Shown here: positions 16,134 through 23,654 of the stretch, in pieces
Numbering within the stretch: position 1 is the first letter of the stretch
Layout: each line of letters begins with the position of its first letter
Assembly: GCA_038116745.1 (NCBI GenBank)
Contig: JAYODW010000048.1
Location: 1 to 33,541 of the forward strand
Length of the DNA stretch: 33,541 nt
Source: JAYODW01 sp038116745
Lineage (GTDB): Bacteria > Pseudomonadota > Gammaproteobacteria > Ga0077536
Direction of reading: 5' to 3'
Program-made: the position numbers and the translations under genes
Notes under the pieces: generated by a model
What the model was told of the DNA's origin: nothing
The model's input: only the letters and a program-made list of their open reading frames with translations
Databases searched by the model: none

Positions 16134-17003
16134 TTAAGCAGCAGCTGAAGCGAGAGCATTCCTGATTTTGCCGAAAGCGGACTTCTCCAGCTGTCGAATG
16201 CGCTCAGCAGACACGCCGTAACGGTCCGCCAGTTCGTGCAGAGTGGCTTTGGGCTCGGTTAACCAACGGCTGACGACAATATCCCGCGCCCGGTCGTCCA
16301 GGGTGTCTACGGCCTGACGCAGATTTTCTACCTGCATAGTGCTGTGCTCGTCTTCTTCCAGGGCGCTGGCGGGTTCAAAACGCAGGTCCTCGAGGAAAGT
16401 AGCAGGAGCGTTGCTTTCATCTTCCTGCGCAGGATTCAAGTCAAACGCCATGTCGTGAGCGTGCAGACGTTGCTCCATCGTCATGACGTCCTGCTTGCTG
16501 ACGCCCAGCTCGGATGCCATGGCCTCTGCTTCTTCGGCGCCCATCCAGCCAAGGGATTTTTTCCCGCTCCGCAAATTGAAGAACAGCTTCCTCTGCGCTT
16601 TAGTCGTGGCCACTTTCACGATGCGCCAATTCCGAAGAATGAACTCGTGGATTTCTGCTTTTACCCAGTGCACGGCGAACGACACCAGCCTGACGCCAAC
16701 CGTTGGATCAAAGCGTTTGACGGCTTTCATCAGACCGATATTGCCTTCCTGGATCAGATCCCCGTGAGCGAGTCCGTATCCGGCGTAGCCACGCGCAATT
16801 TTCACGACGAAGCGCAGATGTGACATGACCAGCTCCCGAGCTGCGTCCAGGTCACCGGATTCTTGGAATCGTTGCGCCAGCTCCTGTTCTCGCTCCAGGC
16901 TGAGCATCGGCAACTGATTAACCGAGCTGATGTAGGAGTCTAGAGAACCTGCTGCTAGCGGGACGGATAAATCAAAAGTTTTCAGTGTCATAGCGGTTGT
17001 CAC
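16134..17003 (-). CDS. rpoH: RNA polymerase heat-shock sigma factor sigma-32
   Basis: Alternative sigma factor directing transcription of chaperone and protease genes under heat and envelope stress. Region 2 (LRFVVKIARGYAGYGLAHGD through HWVKAEIHEFILRNW), the RpoH-specific box QRKLFFNLR (about residues 137-145) and the region 4 helix-turn-helix (ELADRYGVSAERIRQLEKSA) are all present; length 289 aa is normal. The GTG at 17003 is chosen over ATG 16991 because GGAGG at 17012-17016 is spaced 8 nt from it. The start overlaps the apparent ftsX stop (GTGA), the usual ftsYEX-rpoH order. Promoters that would normally lie in the end of ftsX are hidden by the scaffold gap. Confidence 0.97.
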   Translation of the reverse strand: MTTAMTLKTFDLSVPLAAGSLDSYISSVNQLPMLSLEREQELAQRFQESGDLDAARELVMSHLRFVVKIARGYAGYGLAHGDLIQEGNIGLMKAVKRFDPTVGVRLVSFAVHWVKAEIHEFILRNWRIVKVATTKAQRKLFFNLRSGKKSLGWMGAEEAEAMASELGVSKQDVMTMEQRLHAHDMAFDLNPAQEDESNAPATFLEDLRFEPASALEEDEHSTMQVENLRQAVDTLDDRARDIVVSRWLTEPKATLHELADRYGVSAERIRQLEKSAFGKIRNALASAAA

Positions 17004-17827
17004 GGCTGCTGCCTCCGNNNNNNNNNNNNNNNNNNNNNNNNNNNNNNNNNNNNNNNNNNNNNNNNNNNNNNNNNNNNNNNNNNNNNNNNNNNNNNNNNNN
17101 NNNNNNNNNNNNNNNNNGCTGTGAAGCCGAGCAGCGCTCCGCTGTATAGATAGGAACGGCGAATATAACCACGTGTCGCTCCGACCATGGTCAGCACGAT
17201 AATTTCAAGGCTTTCTTTGCGCATGGTGCCGCGCAAAACGCTAGCAATGCTCAAAACAACACCACAGGCGAGTAAGCTGCCAGTCGACAGAACAATACGC
17301 TCGACAAGTTTCAGCGCGGCGGCCAGGCGCTCGTGCCACGCTGGATCAGCCATAAGCGAGCCGACGGCGGGGTGTTTCTGAATAAAGGGGATTATTCCGG
17401 TCTCGATCTGAGTACGCGAGGTGTTACGGGCAAGGTGGACGATCAGGAGATCGGGCAGCTCTTCATACAGTTCACTCTCGTCTTGTAATCCAAGGCTCGC
17501 AGCAAATTCCGCATACGCCAGGGCGCCGGAAAGCCGCTCTACGGCGGCGACCTCAGGGCGACCCGCGACCTCATTCGAGAGGTGCTCTACTATCGAGGCC
17601 TCTATTTCACGGCGCAGGAAGACCACTATCGAGGGCTCAGTGCGCCAGTCTAAATTGAGAGTGCGTTGCTGCTGCAGCGTCAGCATCAGCACACCAGCAA
17701 AACCTATGACAACCGATATCAGTGCTAGGCTGAGGGCGGTCTCGACCCGATTTCGGCAAAGCCTCCGCACACCGTCTTCTGCCGCCTGCCGATGACGTCT
17801 GTAGGTCTGAGTCAGGCCTGTGATCAC
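17000..17827 (-). CDS. ftsX: Cell division ABC permease FtsX (interrupted by gap)
   Basis: Membrane partner of FtsE; the complex acts at the septum and activates peptidoglycan hydrolysis from the inside. Visible are a cytoplasmic basic N-terminus, the first helix (LALISVVIGFAGVLMLTL), the periplasmic domain and two later helices around GSLLACGVVLSIASVLRGT, then SLEIIVLTMVGATRGYIRRSYLYSGALLGF. The last helix and C-terminus fall in a 100 N gap; the reading frame beyond it is not known, so the end at 17000 (GTGA with rpoH) is only the most likely. GTG 17827 is chosen because it overlaps the ftsE stop as GTGA; an ATG at 17899 would overlap ftsE by 76 nt. Confidence 0.88.
   Translation of the reverse strand: MITGLTQTYRRHRQAAEDGVRRLCRNRVETALSLALISVVIGFAGVLMLTLQQQRTLNLDWRTEPSIVVFLRREIEASIVEHLSNEVAGRPEVAAVERLSGALAYAEFAASLGLQDESELYEELPDLLIVHLARNTSRTQIETGIIPFIQKHPAVGSLMADPAWHERLAAALKLVERIVLSTGSLLACGVVLSIASVLRGTMRKESLEIIVLTMVGATRGYIRRSYLYSGALLGFTXXXXXXXXXXXXXXXXXXXXXXXXXXXXXXXXXXRRQQP
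17018..17117. other. Scaffold gap (100 N)
   Basis: A run of exactly 100 N, the conventional filler for a join of unknown size. It removes the 3' part of ftsX and whatever rpoH promoters lie there. Confidence 0.99.
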
Positions 17828-18519
17828 GGTTTGCGGAGGACGGCCCCGCTCTGCGCTGCGGGAAGCAGGGTGCCGTGTGATAGTTCCAGAGTGCGGCACG
17901 CTTTTGCATTCAGGAGACCAGTGTCGTGCGTAGCGACCACAACGGTTACGCCGACCTGATTGAATTGTTCGAACAAGGACAGCATGCCGCGGGCCAGGGT
18001 CGGGTCGAGGTTGCCGGTTGGTTCATCGGCCAGCAGCAGAAAGGGTCGGTTGACCACCGCACGCGCTACGGCTGCGCGCTGCTGCTCGCCGACGGACAAG
18101 CTCGCCGCAGGTCGGGATTCCTTGTCCAGCAGGGATACCTTATCGAGCGCCGCCCGGACGCGTTTACGTCGTTCTCGCTGCCCGAGATCGGCGACTTTTA
18201 ATGGCAGCTCAACGTTTTCCCCGACGGTTCGATCCGGTAGGAGGTAGGGCTGCTGGAGAATGATTCCAACCCGCCTGCGGTAATAGGGAATCTGAGAGCG
18301 ACGCAATCTTCCGAGATCCTGCCCGGCGACGACGAGCTGCCCACGGGTAGGTTCATCGAGCAGCGCGAGCAGTCGTAGCATGGTCGTTTTTCCCGCCCCG
18401 GAATGCCCTGTCAGGAAAACGAATTCGCCTTCCCCGATGTCGAGATTGATCAGGCGCAGGGCGTCCGAACCGGTCGAGTATTTTTTGCTGACGTTTTTGA
18501 ACCGGATCACGACGGACAC
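17824..18519 (-). CDS. ftsE: Cell division ATP-binding protein FtsE
   Basis: ABC ATPase that drives FtsX at the division site. Walker A GHSGAGKTT (residues 38-46), Q-loop ILQQPYLLPDRTV, Walker B LLLADEPTGNLD (from 161) and H-loop VATHD are intact. The signature reads LSVGEQQR (141-148) where FtsE proteins normally have LSGGEQQR, a Gly-to-Val change at a position that contacts ATP in the dimer. GTG start, 3 nt after the ftsY stop, with no strong ribosome site, so translation is probably coupled. Length 231 aa is normal. Confidence 0.95.
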   Translation of the reverse strand: MSVVIRFKNVSKKYSTGSDALRLINLDIGEGEFVFLTGHSGAGKTTMLRLLALLDEPTRGQLVVAGQDLGRLRRSQIPYYRRRVGIILQQPYLLPDRTVGENVELPLKVADLGQRERRKRVRAALDKVSLLDKESRPAASLSVGEQQRAAVARAVVNRPFLLLADEPTGNLDPTLARGMLSLFEQFNQVGVTVVVATHDTGLLNAKACRTLELSHGTLLPAAQSGAVLRKP

Positions 18520-18522
18520 GTT

Positions 18523-19428
18523 TCAGTCAGGCGGCTCACCAAGTAGGGCGTCGACGAAAGTAGTGGCACTGAACTCCTGCAGATCTTCGGCCCCTTCACC
18601 AACCCCAATGAAGCGAATAGGCAGACCAAGCCGCTCCGCGAGCGCGAAGATCACGCCCCCTTTGGCCGTCCCGTCAAGCTTGGTCAGTACTAGCCCTGTC
18701 ACGTCAGCGGCAGCGGCGAACTGTTCGGCCTGATTGACGGCGTTCTGTCCAAGGGTTGCGTCCAGTACCAGAAGCGTTTCGTGCGGCGCGGTGGGGTCAT
18801 GGCGCGCGGCAACGCGACGAATCTTCGCCAGCTCAGCCATCAGATTACTCTGGGTGTGGAGTCGACCTGCGGTATCGGCGAGCAGCACATCCGCCCCTCG
18901 TTTCTGCGCAGTCGCACAGGCGTCGAATATCACAGAGGCGGGATCCGCTCCCGTGCCTTGCGCGATGACCGGAACGTCGAGGCGGCTGCCCCAGCTTTGC
19001 AGCTGTTCAACCGCGGCTGCGCGAAAAGTGTCTCCCGCGGCGAGCATGACCCGGTAGCCCTCCTTGTGAAGACGGCTGGCGAGCTTGGCGATCGTTGTGG
19101 TCTTGCCAACGCCGTTGACTCCCACAACCAGAACGATGGACAGCCGTTCCCCGGGCGCCGGCAGCTCCATTTTTTGGGCGCTGGAAGCAAGAATGGCCAC
19201 CATTTCTCGTCGAAGCGCGCTGACGGCGGTTTCCCCTGACGGGATTTTCCCGATAGCGGCTACCAGCCGGCTAGTTGCCTGCACGCCGACATCAGCTTTC
19301 AGAAGCAACGCCTCGAGGTCTTCCAGGGTGGCGGCATCAACGCGCTCGGACTGCTTGAAAAGGCGCTCAAGTCCGTTGCGTAGCCCATCCCGAGTTCGAG
19401 CTATGCCCGATTTGAGGCGGCTGAACAT
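18523..19428 (-). CDS. ftsY: Signal recognition particle receptor FtsY
   Basis: SRP receptor GTPase at the inner membrane; docks SRP-ribosome complexes carrying nascent membrane proteins. The NG domain is complete: G1 GVNGVGKTT (103-111), DTFRAAA, DTAGR (185-189) and TKLDG (249-253), with GVGEGAEDLQEF near the end. At 301 aa it lacks nearly all of the acidic N-terminal A domain seen in E. coli (497 aa), starting directly with the amphipathic MFSRLKSGIARTRDGL stretch, as in many bacteria. First gene of ftsY-ftsE-ftsX-rpoH; a candidate promoter lies at 19480-19509. Confidence 0.97.
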   Translation of the reverse strand: MFSRLKSGIARTRDGLRNGLERLFKQSERVDAATLEDLEALLLKADVGVQATSRLVAAIGKIPSGETAVSALRREMVAILASSAQKMELPAPGERLSIVLVVGVNGVGKTTTIAKLASRLHKEGYRVMLAAGDTFRAAAVEQLQSWGSRLDVPVIAQGTGADPASVIFDACATAQKRGADVLLADTAGRLHTQSNLMAELAKIRRVAARHDPTAPHETLLVLDATLGQNAVNQAEQFAAAADVTGLVLTKLDGTAKGGVIFALAERLGLPIRFIGVGEGAEDLQEFSATTFVDALLGEPPD

Positions 19429-19479
19429 GCTTTCTATTGCTGCTAAGTGGAGTAGAGAGTAGGGGGTGCGGCCGGCTGC

Positions 19480-19509
19480 GATATGCTAACACCGAACCCC
19501 TTGCGTCAA
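19480..19509 (-). promoter_or_regulatory. Candidate ftsY promoter
   Basis: On the reverse strand, TTGACG (19509-19504) is followed after 18 bp by CATATC (19485-19480). The -35 is good, the -10 only half matches consensus. Located 52 bp upstream of the ftsY start in the divergent region shared with the first M16 gene. Confidence 0.4.
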
Positions 19510-19607
19510 CCGTGGCCGGACAGGCAGATGTGTCGCTTCGCTGGCATTTTCAAAGTACCGGGGCCGGTCCGACGGTGTTTTCTGAGTAACTATCAGGAGC
19601 TATTGCC

Positions 19608-20948
19608 TTGAACCTGCCGCTCAACAGAACTCTCGCCGGCTGGCTGTTCGCAACGGTATCAATCGCTTGTCATGCGGGGACTACCCAGGAATTCACACTG
19701 GCTAATGGTCTGCGTCTCATCATCAGTGAAGACCATCGTGCACCGGTTGCCGTGTCGCAGGTCTGGTATGCCGTCGGCTCGTCACACGAGACAGACGGGA
19801 TCACTGGCATCTCACACGTGTTGGAACACATGATGTTTAAGGGGACAGCTGAACGTGGGCCGGGTGAGTTTTCTGAGATCGTAGCGGCGCGGGGAGGCCA
19901 GGAAAACGCATTCACGAGCTACGACTACACAGCCTATTACCAGCAATGGTCGGCTGCGGAAGTACCCCTCAGTTTCGAGCTCGAGGCGGACCGCATGCAG
20001 AATTTGAAGCTTGATCCAGCTGAATTTGTCAAAGAGCGCAACGTTGTCATAGAAGAGCGACGATTGCGCACGGATGACAATCCGCAGGCGCTGGCGATGG
20101 AAACCACCATGGCGACAGCCTTCCAGACCAGCTCTTATCGTCATCCTGTGATCGGGTGGGAGGCCGACCTGATACAGCTCACGGTTGCCGATCTGGAGCG
20201 CTGGTACCGTCAGTGGTATCAGCCGTCAAATGCCATCGTTATCGTAGTCGGAGATGTCGATCCGCCGGCAGTCCGCGCCGCGGCGGAAAAGACTTTCGGC
20301 GCGATTGAAGGTCACCCCGTTGCAGCGCCAAAGTTTCTGCCGGAAGTGCAGCAGAGGGGTCTCAAGCGAGTCGAATTCACGAGCGAGTCGGCACGGGTTC
20401 CGATGCTTATGATGGGGTTCAAGGCCCCGACCCTGACACAGTCTGCGCCAGAGGATGCCTGGGAGATTTACGCTCTGGAGCTCGTGGCGGCAATACTCGA
20501 TGGTAGCTCCAGCTCTCGGCTGGCACGGAAACTGGTGCGGGGTGAAGGTCTCGCGTCACAGGTTCATATCGGCTATTCCTCGACCGCCCGGCAAGCCTCG
20601 CTTTTTTCCTTGAGCGGTGTCCCCCGGGGAAGCGTCACCCTTGACCGCTTGGAGGATGCTCTGCTGGAGGAGATTGCGCTGCTGCAGACAGAAGCGCCCT
20701 CGGAAGAAGAGCTGGCGCGCTGCAGAACGCAGGCTGTGGCGGAAGAGGTATTCGAGCGCGATTCGGTTCAGCATCAGGCCTACGCGATTGGCGCCCTTGC
20801 GGCGGTGGGGCTTGATTGGCGGCTCAAGGACGGCTATCTCGACGGGCTCATGGCTGTAACGCCGGAGCAGGTGCGGGAGGTCGCCGCAAAATACCTCGTC
20901 CGCGACAGACTTACGGTTACACACCTTCTGCCGGGGGGTGCGGAATGA
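19608..20948 (+). CDS. M16 family zinc metallopeptidase (active-type subunit)
   Basis: Secreted or periplasmic pitrilysin-family peptidase, 446 residues. A signal peptide (cleavage near CHA-G23) precedes the M16 domain; the inverted zinc motif is H70-VLEH74 with the distal zinc ligand glutamate at about E150 in VVIEERR. The second, non-catalytic half-domain follows. The TTG at 19608 is preferred because AGGAG sits 8 nt upstream. The next gene is a second M16 protein, coupled by ATGA, without the zinc motif; such pairs probably form heterodimers like the mitochondrial processing peptidase. The pair sits upstream of rsmD as in Pseudomonas. Substrate unknown. Confidence 0.92.
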   Translation: MNLPLNRTLAGWLFATVSIACHAGTTQEFTLANGLRLIISEDHRAPVAVSQVWYAVGSSHETDGITGISHVLEHMMFKGTAERGPGEFSEIVAARGGQENAFTSYDYTAYYQQWSAAEVPLSFELEADRMQNLKLDPAEFVKERNVVIEERRLRTDDNPQALAMETTMATAFQTSSYRHPVIGWEADLIQLTVADLERWYRQWYQPSNAIVIVVGDVDPPAVRAAAEKTFGAIEGHPVAAPKFLPEVQQRGLKRVEFTSESARVPMLMMGFKAPTLTQSAPEDAWEIYALELVAAILDGSSSSRLARKLVRGEGLASQVHIGYSSTARQASLFSLSGVPRGSVTLDRLEDALLEEIALLQTEAPSEEELARCRTQAVAEEVFERDSVQHQAYAIGALAAVGLDWRLKDGYLDGLMAVTPEQVREVAAKYLVRDRLTVTHLLPGGAE

Positions 20949-22252
20949 AGTCAGCAACCTGCGCGTTAGCTTTGTTGGGCTGTTCCTGGGGCTCAGGAGT
21001 CCATGCTGTTCCGCAGATCCAGAACTGGCAGACGGCTGAGGGCGCGCGCGTGTACTTCGTAGAGGCGCCAGAGATCCCGATGTTGGATGTGCGGATTGTG
21101 TTCGCAGCCGGCAGCGCACGTGACGAGGCCATTCCGGGACTTGCTCGAGCGACAAATTTGCTACTCGCAGAAGGCGCTGGGGACCGTGAAGCAGACAGCT
21201 TCAACGAAGCGCTCGGAGATACGGGCGCAAAGCTCGGGGTGGGTGCGCTCAGGGACATGGCCTATATCGGTCTGCGTTCGTTGTCTGATCCGGTCCGAGC
21301 AGCTCCGGCACTGAAGCTGCTCGCGGATGCCGTGGCGCGGCCGCGATTCGATGAGGAGGCCTTTACGCGGATTCGCGATCGCATGAGCACGGCGCTGGAT
21401 TATGAGAAACAATCCCCGGGGGATTTAGCGGCAACAGCGTTTTACGCCAAGCTCTACGGGTCCCACCCCTACGCAACGCCTTCCGGCGGCACAGAGGAAA
21501 GTCTCCCGCGTTTGTCCGTCGATGCGGTGCGTTCATTTCACCGGCGGTTTTACACCGCGGGCAATGCGGTTATCGCTGTGGTTGGCGCATTGTCAAAGGC
21601 AGAGGCTCAGCAGATCGCCACAGATCTGAGCCGACAGTTAGTTGCGGGTCCTCCCGCGCCAGCGCTGCCGGCATTTACGCCGAGCGGACCGCAGGAGCTT
21701 CGGGTGCCCTTCGATTCCATCCAGAGTCATATCTTCATGGGACAACCCGGGATGCGTCGCGGAGACCCGGATTATTTCCCCTTGCTTGTGGGAAACCATG
21801 TGCTTGGAGGTGGCTCGCTGGTCTCGGTGTTGTTCAAGGAGATCAGAGAGAAACGAGGGCTTTCCTACAGCGCCTACAGTTACTTTCTGCCGATGGCGGA
21901 AACAGGTCCGTTTATAGCTTCGCTGCAGACGGATCACGCTCAGGAAGCGGAGGCGCTCCAGGTTCTGCGCGAGACGCTACAGAACTTCGTGAACACAGGG
22001 CCGACAAGGGCACAGGTCGAAAGCGCCAAGCAGAATCTGATAGGCGGGTTTCCGCTGCGAATCGACAGCAATCGGGAGATGGTGGAGCAACTGGCCATGC
22101 TTGGTTTTTATCGCATGCCCATGGATTACCTTGAACGCTTCACTGCTGAGATTTCCGCAGTAACACCCGAGGCTATCGCTGATGCTTTGCGTCGCCGACT
22201 GCGGCCCGATGCCTGGGTGACTATCGTCGTCGGCGCTTCCGCTCCGGAATGA
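20945..22252 (+). CDS. M16 family peptidase-like protein (zinc site absent)
   Basis: Partner of the preceding peptidase. The 435-residue protein starts with a signal peptide (cleavage likely after GVHA, near residue 20) at ATG 20945, overlapping the upstream stop as ATGA; the frame is open upstream but that is internal to the first gene. In the position of the HxxEH zinc motif it has ARATNLLLAEGAG, with no histidines, so it cannot bind zinc in the normal way. C-terminal half-domain motifs (GGGSLVSVLFKEIREKRGLSYS) that contact substrate are retained. Family knowledge suggests it forms substrate-binding half of a heterodimer. Confidence 0.9.
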   Translation: MKSATCALALLGCSWGSGVHAVPQIQNWQTAEGARVYFVEAPEIPMLDVRIVFAAGSARDEAIPGLARATNLLLAEGAGDREADSFNEALGDTGAKLGVGALRDMAYIGLRSLSDPVRAAPALKLLADAVARPRFDEEAFTRIRDRMSTALDYEKQSPGDLAATAFYAKLYGSHPYATPSGGTEESLPRLSVDAVRSFHRRFYTAGNAVIAVVGALSKAEAQQIATDLSRQLVAGPPAPALPAFTPSGPQELRVPFDSIQSHIFMGQPGMRRGDPDYFPLLVGNHVLGGGSLVSVLFKEIREKRGLSYSAYSYFLPMAETGPFIASLQTDHAQEAEALQVLRETLQNFVNTGPTRAQVESAKQNLIGGFPLRIDSNREMVEQLAMLGFYRMPMDYLERFTAEISAVTPEAIADALRRRLRPDAWVTIVVGASAPE

Positions 22253-22821
22253 GACAGCCGCGGAGAGTCCAGCGTGGTTTGACCACGGTGCGGATTATTG
22301 GCGGCACCTGGCGTGGCACGCGTGTTCAGCTCCCACAGAATCCGGCAGTGCGGCCTACGCCTGACCGCGTCAGGGAGACGTTGTTCAACTGGTGTAAGCC
22401 TGTCATCACGAAAGCCCGATGTCTCGATCTTTTTGCTGGAACCGGCGTGCTGGGGTTCGAAGCGGTGTCGCGGGGTGCTGCAGAGGCGGTTCTGGTAGAG
22501 CAGGACGAGCAGACTGTCGCTGCCATGCGGGACTTGAAGGAACGACTCAGTGCCAGCGCGGTGGACATTGTTCAGCGCGACGTGTTCAGTTTTCTCGACG
22601 ACGGTCCACGGCCCTTCGATCTGATTTTTGTTGATCCGCCGTTCGGTTGCACGATCCGCGATCGCGTCCTGCAGGCGCTGCGTTCTGGCTGGCTGGCCGC
22701 GCATGGGAGGGTTTACCTTGAGAGTCCCCGTCAGGAGGCGCTGGAGATCTCCGGGTGGCGCGTTCTGCGGGAAGGCTCGACCAAGCAGGTGAACTACAAA
22801 TTGATTGAACCCGCGGGCTAG
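22249..22821 (+). CDS. rsmD: 16S rRNA (guanine966-N2)-methyltransferase
   Basis: Methylates G966 of 16S rRNA in the assembled small subunit. RsmD signatures are RIIGGTWRG, RPTPDRVRETLFNW, the SAM loop LDLFAGTGVLGFEA (from about residue 59) and catalytic DPPF (129-132). Length 190 aa is typical. ATG overlaps the upstream stop as ATGA; a GTG a few codons in (before RIIGG) is an alternative start. rsmD followed by coaD is a common gammaproteobacterial pair, probably one message here. Confidence 0.95.
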   Translation: MRQPRRVQRGLTTVRIIGGTWRGTRVQLPQNPAVRPTPDRVRETLFNWCKPVITKARCLDLFAGTGVLGFEAVSRGAAEAVLVEQDEQTVAAMRDLKERLSASAVDIVQRDVFSFLDDGPRPFDLIFVDPPFGCTIRDRVLQALRSGWLAAHGRVYLESPRQEALEISGWRVLREGSTKQVNYKLIEPAG

Positions 22822-22871
22822 AATGCGCGCCCTATCCGCATTTCCCCGAGCGGTGCAACAGAGGAAAAGTC

Positions 22872-23363
22872 TTGGGAACAATCGCGATTTATCCTGGCAC
22901 CTTCGATCCCATCACGCTGGGGCACGCTGACATTGTCTGCCGTGCTTCCCCATTGTTCGACAAACTGGTCGTAGCGGTAGCCGGCAGCTCGTCGAAGAAA
23001 ACGGTTTTTTCGCCGGACGAGCGTGTAGCACTGGCTTCTGAAATTCTGGCCGAGTTCGACAATGTCGAAGTCAGGCGCTTCGATGGGCTGATGGTCGATT
23101 TCGCACGCAGCCAGTCTGCTTCGGTTGTTCTTCGAGGTCTCCGCGCGGTCACGGACTTCGAGTATGAATTCCAGCTTGCGGGAATGAATCGCAAGCTGAT
23201 GCCGGAATGCGACACGGTTTTTCTGCCCACCTCAGAGCGCTATACCTATATTTCTTCCTCCCTGGTCCGGGAGATCGCCACGCTTGGCGGGGACATCAGC
23301 GAATTCGTGCATCCGCGCATAAAGCAGGTGCTGGACGAGCGTCTGAGCAGTCGAAAAAAGTAA
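22872..23363 (+). CDS. coaD: Phosphopantetheine adenylyltransferase
   Basis: Transfers AMP from ATP to 4'-phosphopantetheine, the penultimate step of coenzyme A synthesis. The nucleotidyltransferase motif T15xGH18 lies in YPGTFDPITLGH, with the ISSSLVR block (127-133) for ATP binding and K/R residues in the RGLRAVTDFEYEFQ segment. Length 163 aa is normal. The TTG start at 22872 has GAGG spaced 7 nt away and gives the usual N-terminus. coaBC, the earlier CoA enzyme, lies about 8 kb away in the same window. Confidence 0.96.
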   Translation: MGTIAIYPGTFDPITLGHADIVCRASPLFDKLVVAVAGSSSKKTVFSPDERVALASEILAEFDNVEVRRFDGLMVDFARSQSASVVLRGLRAVTDFEYEFQLAGMNRKLMPECDTVFLPTSERYTYISSSLVREIATLGGDISEFVHPRIKQVLDERLSSRKK

Positions 23364-23402
23364 CGTAGTCGGCGTGCGCGAGAAGCCTGACCGCACGGCA
23401 CC

Positions 23403-23654
23403 ATGGCGCTGAAAATCACCGACGCGTGTATCAATTGTGACGTCTGCGAACCCGAGTGCCCGAACGAGGCCATTTCCGAGGGGGAGCTGTTTTACGTCAT
23501 CGATCCGGACCGCTGTACGGAATGCGTCGGGCACTTCGACGAACCGCAGTGTGTCGTGGTGTGCCCGGTCGACTGTATTCCCATCGATCCAGATCGCGCT
23601 GAAACAAAGGAGGCACTTCTTGCGAAATTCGAGAGGCTGCATGGCGGCGGCTGA
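23403..23654 (+). CDS. 2[4Fe-4S] ferredoxin (YfhL/Chromatium type)
   Basis: Small electron carrier of 83 residues with two cluster-binding sets: C9, C12, C15, C19 and C38, C41, C50, C54, plus C58. The eight-residue stretch between C41 and C50 is the insertion typical of the Chromatium vinosum/YfhL ferredoxin type. It sits between coaD and ggt, the same position as Pseudomonas fdx. Redox partner unknown. The ggt start overlaps its last codons by 14 nt. Confidence 0.94.
   Translation: MALKITDACINCDVCEPECPNEAISEGELFYVIDPDRCTECVGHFDEPQCVVVCPVDCIPIDPDRAETKEALLAKFERLHGGG

Noticed and set aside
22126..22881. 251-codon reverse-strand frame
   Set aside because: Shadow of rsmD and the end of the second M16 gene; rsmD motifs on the forward strand are clear.
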